Source: Mucilaginibacter inviolabilis (lineage in GTDB: Bacteria; Bacteroidota; Bacteroidia; Sphingobacteriales; Sphingobacteriaceae). Taken from it: a DNA stretch of 64,000 nucleotides. The notes under the pieces were generated by a model. That model saw nothing but the letters and a program-made list of their open reading frames with translations. It was not told the DNA's origin and ran no database searches. The position numbers and the translations under genes are program-made. The stretch is taken from positions 2,914,001-2,978,000 of the forward strand of contig NZ_JAANAT010000001.1 of the NCBI RefSeq assembly GCF_011089895.1, read 5' to 3'. Shown here piece after piece: positions 37,558 through 45,211 of this stretch. Within the stretch, counting starts at the first letter, position 1; each line of letters starts with the position of its first letter.

Positions 37558-38091
37558 ATGACATCACTAAATGAACTTGGGCAGCGGATATGCATTCTAG
37601 GCCCAAGTAATAGCGGCAAATCAACGCTGGCAAATCAGCTTGGAGAAAAACTAAATATTCCGGTATGTCATCTCGACCAGCTTGCACATATTCCCGGAAC
37701 AAACTGGCAACTACGAGATGAGAAAGAATTTGCCGCCGATCAGGATGCTTTTCTTGAAAAAGAATCATGGATTATTGAAGGTAATTATAGTTTCTGCATG
37801 CCTCAGCGTTTTGCAAAAGCGACTTCTTTAATTTGGATAGATCCAAATTTTTTAGGTTGCTTTTTTCGATGCATCTCAAGATGCATAAAAAATGACCGTA
37901 ACAGACCGGGCCGGCTAAAAGATGCAACGAATGAATTTAGTTTTGAAATGATGAATCACATTCTGTTTAAATACCCTAAAATTCGTCAGAAGCATAAAGC
38001 TATACTTTCGGGATATACTTTTCCGCTCCTTTACATTCATTCCATGAAAGAGTTGAATCAATATTATATGAAATGGGGTCTAAAAAGATAA
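37558..38091 (+). CDS. P-loop kinase-like protein (adenylate-kinase / FlaR-like)
   Basis: A 177-residue cytoplasmic protein with a Walker A motif at the N-terminus (CILGPSNSGKSTLANQLGEKL, residues 11-31) followed by VCHLDQLAHIPGTNW, the pattern of small adenylate-kinase-like proteins once called topology-modulation proteins. SWIIEGNYSFCMPQRFAKA and the CISRCIKN segment fit the NMP-binding and lid regions. The substrate is unknown. It is divergent from the GH13 gene and convergent with the GH65 fusion gene. Confidence 0.8.
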   Translation: MTSLNELGQRICILGPSNSGKSTLANQLGEKLNIPVCHLDQLAHIPGTNWQLRDEKEFAADQDAFLEKESWIIEGNYSFCMPQRFAKATSLIWIDPNFLGCFFRCISRCIKNDRNRPGRLKDATNEFSFEMMNHILFKYPKIRQKHKAILSGYTFPLLYIHSMKELNQYYMKWGLKR

Positions 38092-38116
38092 TTGCTAAGC
38101 GATATTAACCGCGCTA

Positions 38117-38160
38117 TTCGAAGTCAGAGATCTGCGCTGTTCGAAGTCTCTGACTTCGAA
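38117..38160. repeat. Inverted repeat TTCGAAGTCAGAGA
   Basis: TTCGAAGTCAGAGA (38117-38130) and TCTCTGACTTCGAA (38147-38160) are perfect 14-base inverted arms with a 16-base spacer that itself contains another TTCGAAG. It lies 3 bases from a second palindrome that reaches into the GH65 gene. Confidence 0.85.
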
Positions 38161-38163
38161 CGC

Positions 38164-38195
38164 CTATGTCTGTAGTCTTCAGACTACAGACATAG
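38164..38195. repeat. 15-bp-arm palindrome forming the 3' end of the GH65 reading frame
   Basis: CTATGTCTGTAGTCT and AGACTACAGACATAG are perfect inverted arms around TC. The stop codon of the phosphorylase fusion (38179-38181) sits at the centre, and the codons for its last five residues (AMSVV) are one arm. The hairpin may also terminate transcription. Confidence 0.85.
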
Positions 38196-41175
38196 CGATC
38201 GTTACTTCTGCATTGCCCTCAACCACATGCTCATTACCATAAACTACCACTGTGGTTTCCTTATCCGAAGCATTTTTGATCTGCACGCCATCCTTACTTA
38301 CCTTAACATTCAGCAATGCTCCCCTGAAACCGATATGGAACGAAAATGACGACCATTTTGCAGGAATAAAGGGTTGGAACGATAACCTATCATCGCGCAC
38401 ACGCATACCTCCAAAACCTTCCACAACCGACATCCAGGTACCGGCCATCGAAGTGATATGGCAGCCATCCTCGGTGTCGTTATTATAATCGTCAAGATCC
38501 AAACGGGCGGTGCGCAGGTAAAATTCATAGGCCCGGGCTTCGTCGCCTAGTTTGGCAGCTAATATGGCATGCACACAAGGCGACAAGGAAGACTCATGCA
38601 CGGTGCGCGGTTCATAAAAATCAAAGTTGCGACGAATGGTTTCCAGATCAAACCTGTCTTCAAAAAAGTAGATCCCTTGCAATACGTCAGCCTGTTTGAT
38701 ATAGCAGGACCGCAGGATCCTGTCCCAGCTCCATTTCTGGTTCAGCGGACGGTCGGCCGCGGGCAGGTCTTTCACCAGGATCTGCTCTTTGTCCAGGTAG
38801 CCGTCCTGCTGTAAAAAAACCTGCAGCTTTTCGTCGTAGCCATAGTACATTTTTTCGATGATGTGCTGATATCTTGATGTTTCGGTGGCTTCGTCGAAAT
38901 TTATCCTGGCAGCCAAAGCATCATATTTGACTTTATCGGCGGTTTTTACTTTTTCAATCACTTCCATGGCATACCCCATGCACCAGGTAGCCAAAGTGCT
39001 GGTGTACCAGTTGTTGTTGATATTATTTTCGTACTCGTTTGGCCCGGTTACGCCCAGCATCACATACTGTTCCTTAGCCTGCGACCAGCTTACCCGTTGC
39101 GACCAGAAACGGGCAATGGCTATCAAAACCTCCAGGCCATAGTCGGTTAAATAGGATTCATCGCCGGTATAGCGCACGTAGTTAAAAATGGCATAAGCGA
39201 TGGCCCCATTGCGGTGGATCTCCTCAAAAGTGATCTCCCACTCGTTGTGGCATTCGGTACCGTCCATGGTTACCATAGGATACAGGGCGGCGCCATCCTT
39301 AAAGCCCAGCAGGGCGGCGTTCTCAATAGCTTTACCCAATTGCTTGTAGCGATACAGAAGCAGGTTGCGGGTTACCTTCTGATCGGCGGTGGCCAGGTAA
39401 AAAGGTACGCAATAAGCTTCGGTATCCCAATAGGTGGAGCCACCGTATTTTTCACCGGTAAAACCTTTGGGACCGATGTTCAGGCGATCATCCTCGCCGG
39501 TATAGGTTTGATTGAGCTGGAATATATTAAAACGGATGGCCTGTTGTGCCGATACATCACCCTCAATAATAATATCATTATGTTCCCATTTTTTGGCCCA
39601 GGCGGCAGCTTGCTCGGCCAGCATGGTGTCAAATCCTTTGGTACTGATACGGTTAAGGGTATCATTCAGATTAGCCACCAGATCTTCTGGTTTGTGATTT
39701 TGCGAAGATAGATTAGCCACATATTTGATCATGCTAATACTTTGCCCCTGCTGTGCCTGCACAGTTATCGCAGAGGCTATATATTTTTCTTTGGCGATAG
39801 CTTCTGCATTGGCCGACACAGCTTGCCCGTTTTGCAAAAGGCTGAACTTCATGCCCGTGGCTACTTCAAAGCCCGTTTTTTTGGTACGCATGACCACGTA
39901 GCCACCATCGGGTTGACTGGCTTTACTTACCTCGTCCCAGAACTTTTCGTCGTAGTTGGAGTCTTTGTTTGCTATATCACCATCGATAGCAGGTGTCAGG
40001 GTAAAGGTTCCACTAAAGTTTATGGGGGTGATGGTATATTTTATAGCGGCGGCCTCATCATCAACCATACTGCAAAAGCGGACGGCTTCTACCTCTACTA
40101 CTTTGCCGCCCGCTGTTTTGGCATTGAAGTTTCGTTTGAGGAAACCCACTTTCATATTTAGTTCCCGGCGAAAGTTGCTTACTTCACATTTAGCCAGGTC
40201 GAGCTGTTCGCCATCGAGGTTTACATCGATGATCGTCCAGTTAGCGGCGTTGAGTACTTTGGCAAAATATTCGGGATAGCCGTTTTTCCACCAGCCTACA
40301 CGGGTTTTGTCGGGATAATAAACTCCGGCTACATAGTTGCCCAATAATGATTGTCCGCTGTAAGCCTCCTCAAAATTAGCACGCTGGCCCATGCGGCCAT
40401 TACCCAGGCTAAATATACTCTCTGATATTTGATGATGCTGCGGATCGAAGCCTTCTTCAATAATGCTCCAGGCGAGCCCCCCCTGCCCCCTAAAGGGGGA
40501 GCTATTTGCAGGGGGCTCCCATTCGCCAACTCCCCCTTTAGGGGGGCGGGGGGCTTTATCTAACCCACTCACCACCAAATCAGCCTCATACAACACCTTA
40601 GGGTCGCCTATGCCAATGGCTTTCATGCCACCTGTTTTGGCTGCCTCTACCCCGGCAATGGCGTCTTCAAATACCACGCAATGTTGTGGTTCGATGCCCA
40701 GCGCTTCAGCTCCCTTCAAAAACACTTCAGGATCGGGTTTGGGCTTAGTCACGTTATTCCCGTCGATAATGGCATCAAACAGGGGCACAATCTGCAGCTT
40801 CTCCAAAATAGTCATGGCATTTTTACTGGCCGAACCCAACGCGGTTTTGATACCCGCGTCGCGGCAGCTTTGCACAAACTCACGTGCGCCGGGAAATATT
40901 TCGGCGGGCGTCATCTGGTTTATCATTTCTACATACCAGGTATTTTTTTGAGTAGCCAGCTGTTCCTGCTCGGCCTCGGTTTTGGTTATGCCGCCCCAGC
41001 CCAGTATCAGTTGTAACGATCGTACACGACTTACGCCTTTCAACTGTTCGTTCTGCTGCTCGGAAAAATCAAAACCCAGGGAATTGGCCAGGCGTCGCCA
41101 GGCTTTGTAATGGTATATGGCTGTATCTACAATCACGCCGTCGAGGTCAAAAATACAGGCTTTAATGTTATCCAT
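38179..41175 (-). CDS. Beta-phosphoglucomutase fused to GH65 maltose-type phosphorylase
   Basis: A 998-residue two-enzyme protein. Residues 1-205 are a beta-phosphoglucomutase of the HAD family (IFDLDGV with Asp10 and Asp12; ALGSASKNA; KPKPDPEVF; VFEDAIAGVEAA), which turns beta-glucose 1-phosphate into glucose 6-phosphate. From about 235 a GH65 phosphorylase follows (WSIIEEGFDP, SLGNGRMGQRANFEE, FLYWDTEAY-like GGSTYWDTEAY, and CHNEWEITFEEIHRNGA with the catalytic Glu), which splits maltose or a related disaccharide with phosphate. The two reactions are consecutive. The linker (about 206-234) is the translation of a palindromic repeat (40476-40554), and the last five codons lie in another. It is cytoplasmic. 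Confidence 0.9.
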   Translation of the reverse strand: MDNIKACIFDLDGVIVDTAIYHYKAWRRLANSLGFDFSEQQNEQLKGVSRVRSLQLILGWGGITKTEAEQEQLATQKNTWYVEMINQMTPAEIFPGAREFVQSCRDAGIKTALGSASKNAMTILEKLQIVPLFDAIIDGNNVTKPKPDPEVFLKGAEALGIEPQHCVVFEDAIAGVEAAKTGGMKAIGIGDPKVLYEADLVVSGLDKAPRPPKGGVGEWEPPANSSPFRGQGGLAWSIIEEGFDPQHHQISESIFSLGNGRMGQRANFEEAYSGQSLLGNYVAGVYYPDKTRVGWWKNGYPEYFAKVLNAANWTIIDVNLDGEQLDLAKCEVSNFRRELNMKVGFLKRNFNAKTAGGKVVEVEAVRFCSMVDDEAAAIKYTITPINFSGTFTLTPAIDGDIANKDSNYDEKFWDEVSKASQPDGGYVVMRTKKTGFEVATGMKFSLLQNGQAVSANAEAIAKEKYIASAITVQAQQGQSISMIKYVANLSSQNHKPEDLVANLNDTLNRISTKGFDTMLAEQAAAWAKKWEHNDIIIEGDVSAQQAIRFNIFQLNQTYTGEDDRLNIGPKGFTGEKYGGSTYWDTEAYCVPFYLATADQKVTRNLLLYRYKQLGKAIENAALLGFKDGAALYPMVTMDGTECHNEWEITFEEIHRNGAIAYAIFNYVRYTGDESYLTDYGLEVLIAIARFWSQRVSWSQAKEQYVMLGVTGPNEYENNINNNWYTSTLATWCMGYAMEVIEKVKTADKVKYDALAARINFDEATETSRYQHIIEKMYYGYDEKLQVFLQQDGYLDKEQILVKDLPAADRPLNQKWSWDRILRSCYIKQADVLQGIYFFEDRFDLETIRRNFDFYEPRTVHESSLSPCVHAILAAKLGDEARAYEFYLRTARLDLDDYNNDTEDGCHITSMAGTWMSVVEGFGGMRVRDDRLSFQPFIPAKWSSFSFHIGFRGALLNVKVSKDGVQIKNASDKETTVVVYGNEHVVEGNAEVTIAMSVV
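40476..40554. repeat. GC-rich palindromic repeat inside the phosphoglucomutase-GH65 gene
   Basis: The left arm (40476-40501, CCCCCTAAAGGGGGAG inside it) and right arm (40530-40554, CTCCCCCTTTAGGGGGGCG) are inverted copies of about 25 bases with small differences. Each arm also contains a short CCCCCTAAAGGGGG dyad. Read on the minus strand it is open and encodes PRPPKGGVGEWEPPANSS and following residues. Degenerate relatives lie at 42390-42520 and 57088-57121. Confidence 0.88.
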
Positions 41176-41384
41176 TTTATACAGTGTATGTGAGCCCTAA
41201 TGTATTGTTTTTGGATTGGGGGAACAAAGATTTTTGGAGAAATGACAAAAGAAAAAATCCTTACTCCTTGCTCCAAAAATCCCAAAATCTAAAAGTACTC
41301 CTACCTTCCTTAAGCTATGTTAATAAAAAACCCACTTCTTTATTTGGATTAATTATAAATAATAATAATCTTTGTGCCCGAGAT

Positions 41385-41747
41385 ATGATTACCACCATTA
41401 CAACAACCACTTCATGGACAGATGTTTTTAAAACATCGGCAGGAGCCATTTATCAATGCGATGCCGAGCGTTGCTGGTATGTTGATTTTGCGGGTAAGGT
41501 TGCCAAATTCGATTATCGCTGCCTGTTAAAGCTGCGTAAGTCGGTTTATCATATCGATATTGAGCAAGCCCTGCTCAATACCACAAAAGATCCCGATGTA
41601 GAGATTATTTTTATCTGTGCCTGTGATCATTGCTATGTACTTTCATTACTACAAATCATAGCCCTCAAAGAATTATTAGAAGGTACTTTTGTCATGCTGG
41701 AGTTAAATCATATCCTACATGAACGCCTCTGTGGCATAGCCAGTTAA
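41385..41747 (+). CDS. Conserved small protein, DUF6686-like
   Basis: A 120-residue cytoplasmic protein. I start it at ATG 41385 (MITTITTTTSWTDVFKTSAG); the longer frame from 41184 has a low-complexity, unlikely beginning. It has a CDAERCWYVDFAGKVAKF stretch, then LRKSVYHIDIEQALLNT and LLQIIALKELLEGTFVMLELN. This pattern resembles a small Bacteroidota family (DUF6686, from memory). Several Cys residues (CDAERC, ICACDHCYV) could bind metal, but this is not established. It is followed by ferritin at 41858 on the same strand. Confidence 0.65.
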   Translation: MITTITTTTSWTDVFKTSAGAIYQCDAERCWYVDFAGKVAKFDYRCLLKLRKSVYHIDIEQALLNTTKDPDVEIIFICACDHCYVLSLLQIIALKELLEGTFVMLELNHILHERLCGIAS

Positions 41748-41857
41748 CTATTTAGACTAATACTAAATTCATATTATTTAAAAATTATAGTTATATTAAC
41801 TTATAGCACTATTATTGCATCATAATACCTGCAACACGTTATTAATTTAATAAAACT

Positions 41858-42388
41858 ATGAAAGATCTACTCCGCATAAAAAGCCTTATTTCAACCGAAA
41901 TTGAAGGGCTTTTAAACCAACAAGTAAAAAAAGAAGCCCTGTCTTCATCTATATATTTATCTATGGCTTCCTGGTGTAACCGTAATGGTTACGATTTTTC
42001 GTCCGACTATTTTTTTAAACAAGCTGAAGAAGAAAGACACCACCAATTAAAATTTTATAAATATATCCTGGATATGGGCGGCAATGCTGTATCGCCAGAA
42101 GTTACCGGCATTAAACAGGAATATAACTCCTTTCGCGAAGTGTTTGAAGAAGCTTTGGACCAGGAGATCAGCGTTACACAATCTATCAAAAATATTTATG
42201 CACGTTGCATGAAAGAGCAGGACTTTGTAACTATGGAGTTTCTGAACTGGTTCCTGAAAGAGCAACGCGAAGAAGAATACAAAGCCCGTCGTGCCCTTGA
42301 ACTGTTTGAAGTTATCGGCGAAGAAGGTACTGGCAGATGGCAGATCGACAAACACGTTGGTCAGATCAAATACGATAGCGAGGCGTAA
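41858..42388 (+). CDS. Ferritin
   Basis: A 176-residue bacterial-type ferritin (non-haem) that oxidises Fe(II) and stores iron in a 24-subunit shell. The four-helix core shows LSSSIYLSMASWCNRNG, the ferroxidase-site helix FFKQAEEERHHQLKFYKYI (Glu and His ligands), EVFEEALDQEISVTQSI, and FLNWFLKEQREEEYKAR with the E-Q ferroxidase residues. The length is typical. A terminator follows at 42425-42457 nested within a repeat. Iron regulation is likely but no Fur box was recognised. Confidence 0.93.
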   Translation: MKDLLRIKSLISTEIEGLLNQQVKKEALSSSIYLSMASWCNRNGYDFSSDYFFKQAEEERHHQLKFYKYILDMGGNAVSPEVTGIKQEYNSFREVFEEALDQEISVTQSIKNIYARCMKEQDFVTMEFLNWFLKEQREEEYKARRALELFEVIGEEGTGRWQIDKHVGQIKYDSEA

Positions 42389-42389
42389 A

Positions 42390-42520
42390 CCCCTCCCAAT
42401 CCTCCTCAAAGGAGAGGCTATAAAAAAATGTCCTTTTGCTTTTGCAGAAGGACATTTTTATTTTATTCAAATTTTTTTATCAGAAGTCTCACCCTTTAGG
42501 GGGAGATTTAGAGGGGGCTT
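42390..42520. repeat. Imperfect inverted repeat of the CCCCTAAAGGGGG family around the ferritin terminator
   Basis: The left arm (42390-42421, CCCTCCCAATCCTCCTCAAA) and right arm (42485-42520, CCCTTTAGGGGGAGATTTAG) are imperfect inverted copies. Both resemble the arms of the intragenic repeat at 40476. The ferritin terminator lies between them. The right arm ends at the stop codon of the 2Fe-2S protein gene. Confidence 0.75.
42425..42457 (+). terminator. Terminator after ferritin
   Basis: AAATGTCCTT and AAGGACATTT pair over 10 bases; an A run precedes and TTTATTTTATT follows, so it may serve ferritin and the convergent 2Fe-2S gene. Confidence 0.8.
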
Positions 42521-42776
42521 ATATCAAATCCATCAACTTCAATACATCCTTAGGGTGATATTCCTTTAACCAGGTATTTCCTGGCTGGATACTGCATATG
42601 GGGGCATATTTACACCTGTCGGTACATTCTGTTTCTATAACTTCAATTTCTTCGTGACCGTGATGATGCTTGGCGTATGCTTTAGCCAGTTTAAACATAT
42701 CCTTGCCACCCTTCTTGCCGCACTTGCTACCAACGCATACATACAGTACTTTGTCTGGTATGGTAAATTTCCCCAT
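42519..42776 (-). CDS. Thioredoxin-like [2Fe-2S] protein
   Basis: An 85-residue small redox protein. ATG 42776 (MGKFTIPDKVLYVC) is chosen; a longer frame adds an unlikely Cys-rich start. Four Cys residues are arranged as CVGSKC and TECTDRCKYAPIC, matching the thioredoxin-like 2Fe-2S ferredoxin family, and the IC-IQPG turn before WLKEY is typical. It probably binds a 2Fe-2S cluster and carries electrons; the partner is unknown. It converges on the ferritin gene. Confidence 0.8.
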   Translation of the reverse strand: MGKFTIPDKVLYVCVGSKCGKKGGKDMFKLAKAYAKHHHGHEEIEVIETECTDRCKYAPICSIQPGNTWLKEYHPKDVLKLMDLI

Positions 42777-42851
42777 CAGGATACTTAATTTATGGTTAAC
42801 ATTAAAGCAACAAAGATAAAACAATAAAGTTCCATTTGTGCAATGCGATAC

Positions 42852-43457
42852 CTATTGAAAGTTTTTTACATAGGTAGCAAGTGGCTCAAGCCCAACCTCC
42901 TGCCGAAGTTGATCAACCAATTTGGGATCTTTTAATGGAAATGGTGAATACTTCCCGGTTTTACTATCCCGGGACAATTGCGTACCATAAATTTGCTTTT
43001 GATCTTTATTAACCAGGATACGATCGGTGAGATAGGCATATTTCTCTTTGCTGGCATTATTTTTAGCAATTTGCTGCTTCATCAAGGCTAATACCCGCTC
43101 CTGGAAAGGTATATCATCATCACAATGCTGAACAATGGCCCAAAAACTATCGCTCGAACTGCCAACCAAATCGTAACCCGGGTAGCCGTATTTTTTGATA
43201 ATTGACTTTGCTTTCAATTCGTTAATACGATCAGCTTCTGCCCAGTTTTTTTGGATAATTTCATCGCTGTAAACCGATTTTTCTTTCCGGTATTTTTTGG
43301 TGAACTCTATACGCCAAAACTGATCGGTTTTAAACATAGAGTCGATCTGTTTTATCAACGCGGTATTTTTTTTAAATACTTGTGCCGATGGCGCTACCAT
43401 GAGGTATCCACATAGCAATGCCAGAATAAACATTGTTTTTATAACTAATATTCTCAT
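42852..43457 (-). CDS. Exported DUF6624-like protein
   Basis: A 201-residue protein with an N-terminal hydrophobic segment (MFILALLCGYLMVAPSAQ), likely a signal peptide. The mature part contains the features I associate with DUF6624: KYGYPGYDLVG, FWAIVQHCDDDIPFQERVLALMKQQI, AYLTDRILVNKDQKQIYGTQL. The domain's role is unknown. It is divergent from the SRPBCC gene, sharing a 119-base region with two strong dyads. Confidence 0.78.
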   Translation of the reverse strand: MRILVIKTMFILALLCGYLMVAPSAQVFKKNTALIKQIDSMFKTDQFWRIEFTKKYRKEKSVYSDEIIQKNWAEADRINELKAKSIIKKYGYPGYDLVGSSSDSFWAIVQHCDDDIPFQERVLALMKQQIAKNNASKEKYAYLTDRILVNKDQKQIYGTQLSRDSKTGKYSPFPLKDPKLVDQLRQEVGLEPLATYVKNFQ

Positions 43458-43526
43458 AGGGGTAATTAAAATAACTAAATGTATAGTTATAATAATAACT
43501 TACCAAATAATTTAAATTTTATTTGC

Positions 43527-43570
43527 GTAACCCAGAAGTTACTTATACTTTTACGTAACCTCAAAGTTAC
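43527..43570 (+). promoter_or_regulatory. Tandem GTAAC-N6-GTTAC operators before the SRPBCC gene
   Basis: Two perfect dyads GTAAC-N6-GTTAC lie at 43527-43542 and 43555-43570, spaced 28 bases centre to centre, with TTATACTTTTA between them, which may hold the -7 box. The second dyad ends 6 bases before the ATG. This looks like a double binding site for a dimeric repressor such as an ArsR-type protein, but no regulator gene is adjacent. Confidence 0.75.
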
Positions 43571-43576
43571 ACATAA

Positions 43577-44020
43577 ATGAAAAGAGACCTTGTTATCAAA
43601 TGGCATTTTCCGCACTCTCCAGAAAAAGTATGGGAATGTATTACCAATCCAGAACTGATTAGCCAATGGCTCATGAAAAATGATTTTAAGCCTGTGGTTG
43701 GCCACCAATTTCAGTTTCATAGCAAACCATTGCCTAAAATGGGTTGGGATGGTATTGTTTATTGCGAAGTACTGGAAGTGATACCTAACCAGAAACTGGT
43801 ATATACCTGGAAAGGCGGTCCAAGGCCCGGTATTATAGGTTTAGATACTTTGCTTACCTGGACACTAAGCCCCGATGGAGAAGGCACCCGTTTGGTATTG
43901 GAGCATAGCGGCTTTAAAGGGCTTAAAAACATGCTCTCCAGTATATTTATGGAATCCGGTTGGAAAAAACACATCACTCGCCGAATGATTAAAATACTAA
44001 ATGAAATACCAGGAGTTTAA
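43577..44020 (+). CDS. SRPBCC-family protein (AHSA1-like)
   Basis: A 147-residue START/Bet v1-like protein of the AHSA1 group. MKRDLVIKWHFPHSPEKVWECITNPELISQWLM is the typical beginning, and WDGIVYCEVLEVIPNQKLVYTW and LLTWTLSPDGEGTRLVLEHSGF follow. Such proteins bind hydrophobic ligands, and in Bacteroidota they often pair with an ArsR-type repressor and a VOC protein. A VOC gene follows 37 bases downstream. Two operator-like dyads lie just upstream. Confidence 0.88.
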   Translation: MKRDLVIKWHFPHSPEKVWECITNPELISQWLMKNDFKPVVGHQFQFHSKPLPKMGWDGIVYCEVLEVIPNQKLVYTWKGGPRPGIIGLDTLLTWTLSPDGEGTRLVLEHSGFKGLKNMLSSIFMESGWKKHITRRMIKILNEIPGV

Positions 44021-44057
44021 GTATCAGCTTTAAAATCACCAAAATAAAACCAAATAA

Positions 44058-44411
44058 ATGAAAGCAATTGAAGTTATCTCTATCCCGGTTACTGATCAAA
44101 CCCGGGCTAAAGAATTTTATCAAAAACTGGGCTTTGAAATTTTAGTCGACGCTCCTTTTGGCCAGGGTCAGCAATGGGTACAGTTAGGTTTTCCAGGCAC
44201 GGCTGTTTCTATTACGTTAGTAAACTGGTTTCCTGAAATGCCAGCAGGCAGCGTCCGTGGCTTTGTCATTAAAACAGATGATCTGAACGCTGATATTAAG
44301 GACCTTACCGCCAAAGGCATTGAACTGGGAACCATTGATGATACTCCATGGGGAAAGTTTTTGGCCATAAAAGACCCTGACGGAAACGTGATGAGTCTGC
44401 ATGCTGAGTAA
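44058..44411 (+). CDS. VOC-family (glyoxalase-like) protein
   Basis: A 117-residue protein with two beta-alpha-beta units: MKAIEVISIPVTDQTRAKEFYQKLGFEI and GSVRGFVIKTDDLNADIKDL, ending in WGKFLAIKDPDGNVMSLHAE. The KDPDGN motif is typical of the fold. It follows the SRPBCC gene by 37 bases and is probably in the same transcript under the GTAAC dyads. The substrate is unknown. Confidence 0.88.
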   Translation: MKAIEVISIPVTDQTRAKEFYQKLGFEILVDAPFGQGQQWVQLGFPGTAVSITLVNWFPEMPAGSVRGFVIKTDDLNADIKDLTAKGIELGTIDDTPWGKFLAIKDPDGNVMSLHAE

Positions 44412-44414
44412 TGA

Positions 44415-44479
44415 TTGTCTGAATCAAAATTTATAGACTTTTGATAATTCTATAATCCTGTAAATTCTGATTCAGACAA
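44415..44479. repeat. TTGTCTGAATCA inverted repeat
   Basis: TTGTCTGAATCA (44415-44426) and TGATTCAGACAA (44468-44479) are perfect 12-base inverted arms. The inner sequence AAAATTTATAGAC and AATCCTGTAAATTCTG adds weak pairing. I recall TTGTCTGAATCAG-type repeats as widespread in Bacteroidota (memory only). Confidence 0.8.
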
Positions 44480-44499
44480 AAAATCTGCACATTTGAAAA

Positions 44500-45048
44500 A
44501 TGTTCAAAAAGTATCACACCTGCCTTCTTCTATGTTTGCTATTACTCTGGGGTTGTAATCCTAAACCTGCTAATCAATACAAAGTAGTTAAAATAAAAGA
44601 TGGTGATACACTGGGCCTGCTCAGTAATGATAACCAGCAAGTCACCGTTCGTCTGGCTGAAATTGATTGCCCCGAAAAATCACAGGCTTTTGGCAAAGCA
44701 GCCAAAAAATTCACCTCCGACTTGTGCTTTGGGAAGGACGTTACCTTAATAGGAAATACTAAAGACCGTTACGGCCGTACCATTGCCCTGGTCATTTTGC
44801 CCGACGGCACCAATGTCAATTATCAGTTGGTAAAAAATGGCTTTGCCTGGCATTATAAAGCCTATTCGCAAAGTGCAGAATTAGCCCAGTTGGAGCAAAA
44901 TGCCCGCGAAAATAAGCTGGGCCTTTGGCAGGACGCCAACCCTACCCCACCCTGGGAGTATCGTAAAGAAGGCCGTTCATCCGGCTACGATAATAATCCA
45001 TACAAAAAACACTATAAGCGTAAACCAAAGCTTGAGGATGTATATTAA
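44500..45048 (+). CDS. Thermonuclease-family lipoprotein (SNase-like)
   Basis: A 182-residue staphylococcal-nuclease-like protein. The signal MFKKYHTCLLLCLLLLWGC is a lipoprotein leader with Cys at 19. The nuclease fold (about 28-150) shows VVKIKDGDTLGLL, VRLAEIDCPEKSQAFGKAAKKF with catalytic Arg and Asp, KDRYGRTIALVILPDGTNVNYQLVKNGFAW, and LEQNARENKLGLW. It ends in a basic tail. It probably cleaves DNA or RNA outside the inner membrane. Confidence 0.9.
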   Translation: MFKKYHTCLLLCLLLLWGCNPKPANQYKVVKIKDGDTLGLLSNDNQQVTVRLAEIDCPEKSQAFGKAAKKFTSDLCFGKDVTLIGNTKDRYGRTIALVILPDGTNVNYQLVKNGFAWHYKAYSQSAELAQLEQNARENKLGLWQDANPTPPWEYRKEGRSSGYDNNPYKKHYKRKPKLEDVY

Positions 45049-45066
45049 AACTGTAACTTTATGTCC

Positions 45067-45200
45067 AGTATCAAGTAGCTAGTATCGGGTATCGAGACCC
45101 AATAACATATCGATATATTGTGATTTAGCTACCGTCAGGATTTCAGAAAACGCACCTGTAATAAAACAGTCCTGATACTTGATACTAGCTACCTGATACT
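45067..45200. repeat. AGTATCAAGTAGC-family inverted repeat, copy 1
   Basis: The left arm starts AGTATCAAGTAGCTAGTATC at 45067; the right arm (45169-45200) is its inverted copy, ending GCTACCTGATACT. The spacer is about 70 bases. It fills the gap between the nuclease stop (45048) and the penicillin acylase start (45212). Each arm contains AGTATCAAGTA twice, separated by GCT. Confidence 0.88.
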
Positions 45201-45211
45201 AAAAAAAGCAT

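Noticed and set aside
38179..41175. Possibility that the phosphoglucomutase-GH65 frame is an assembly artefact.
   Set aside because: The frame is open through the repeat and both halves are in the same frame with intact motifs, so I treat it as real, while listing the check in the findings.
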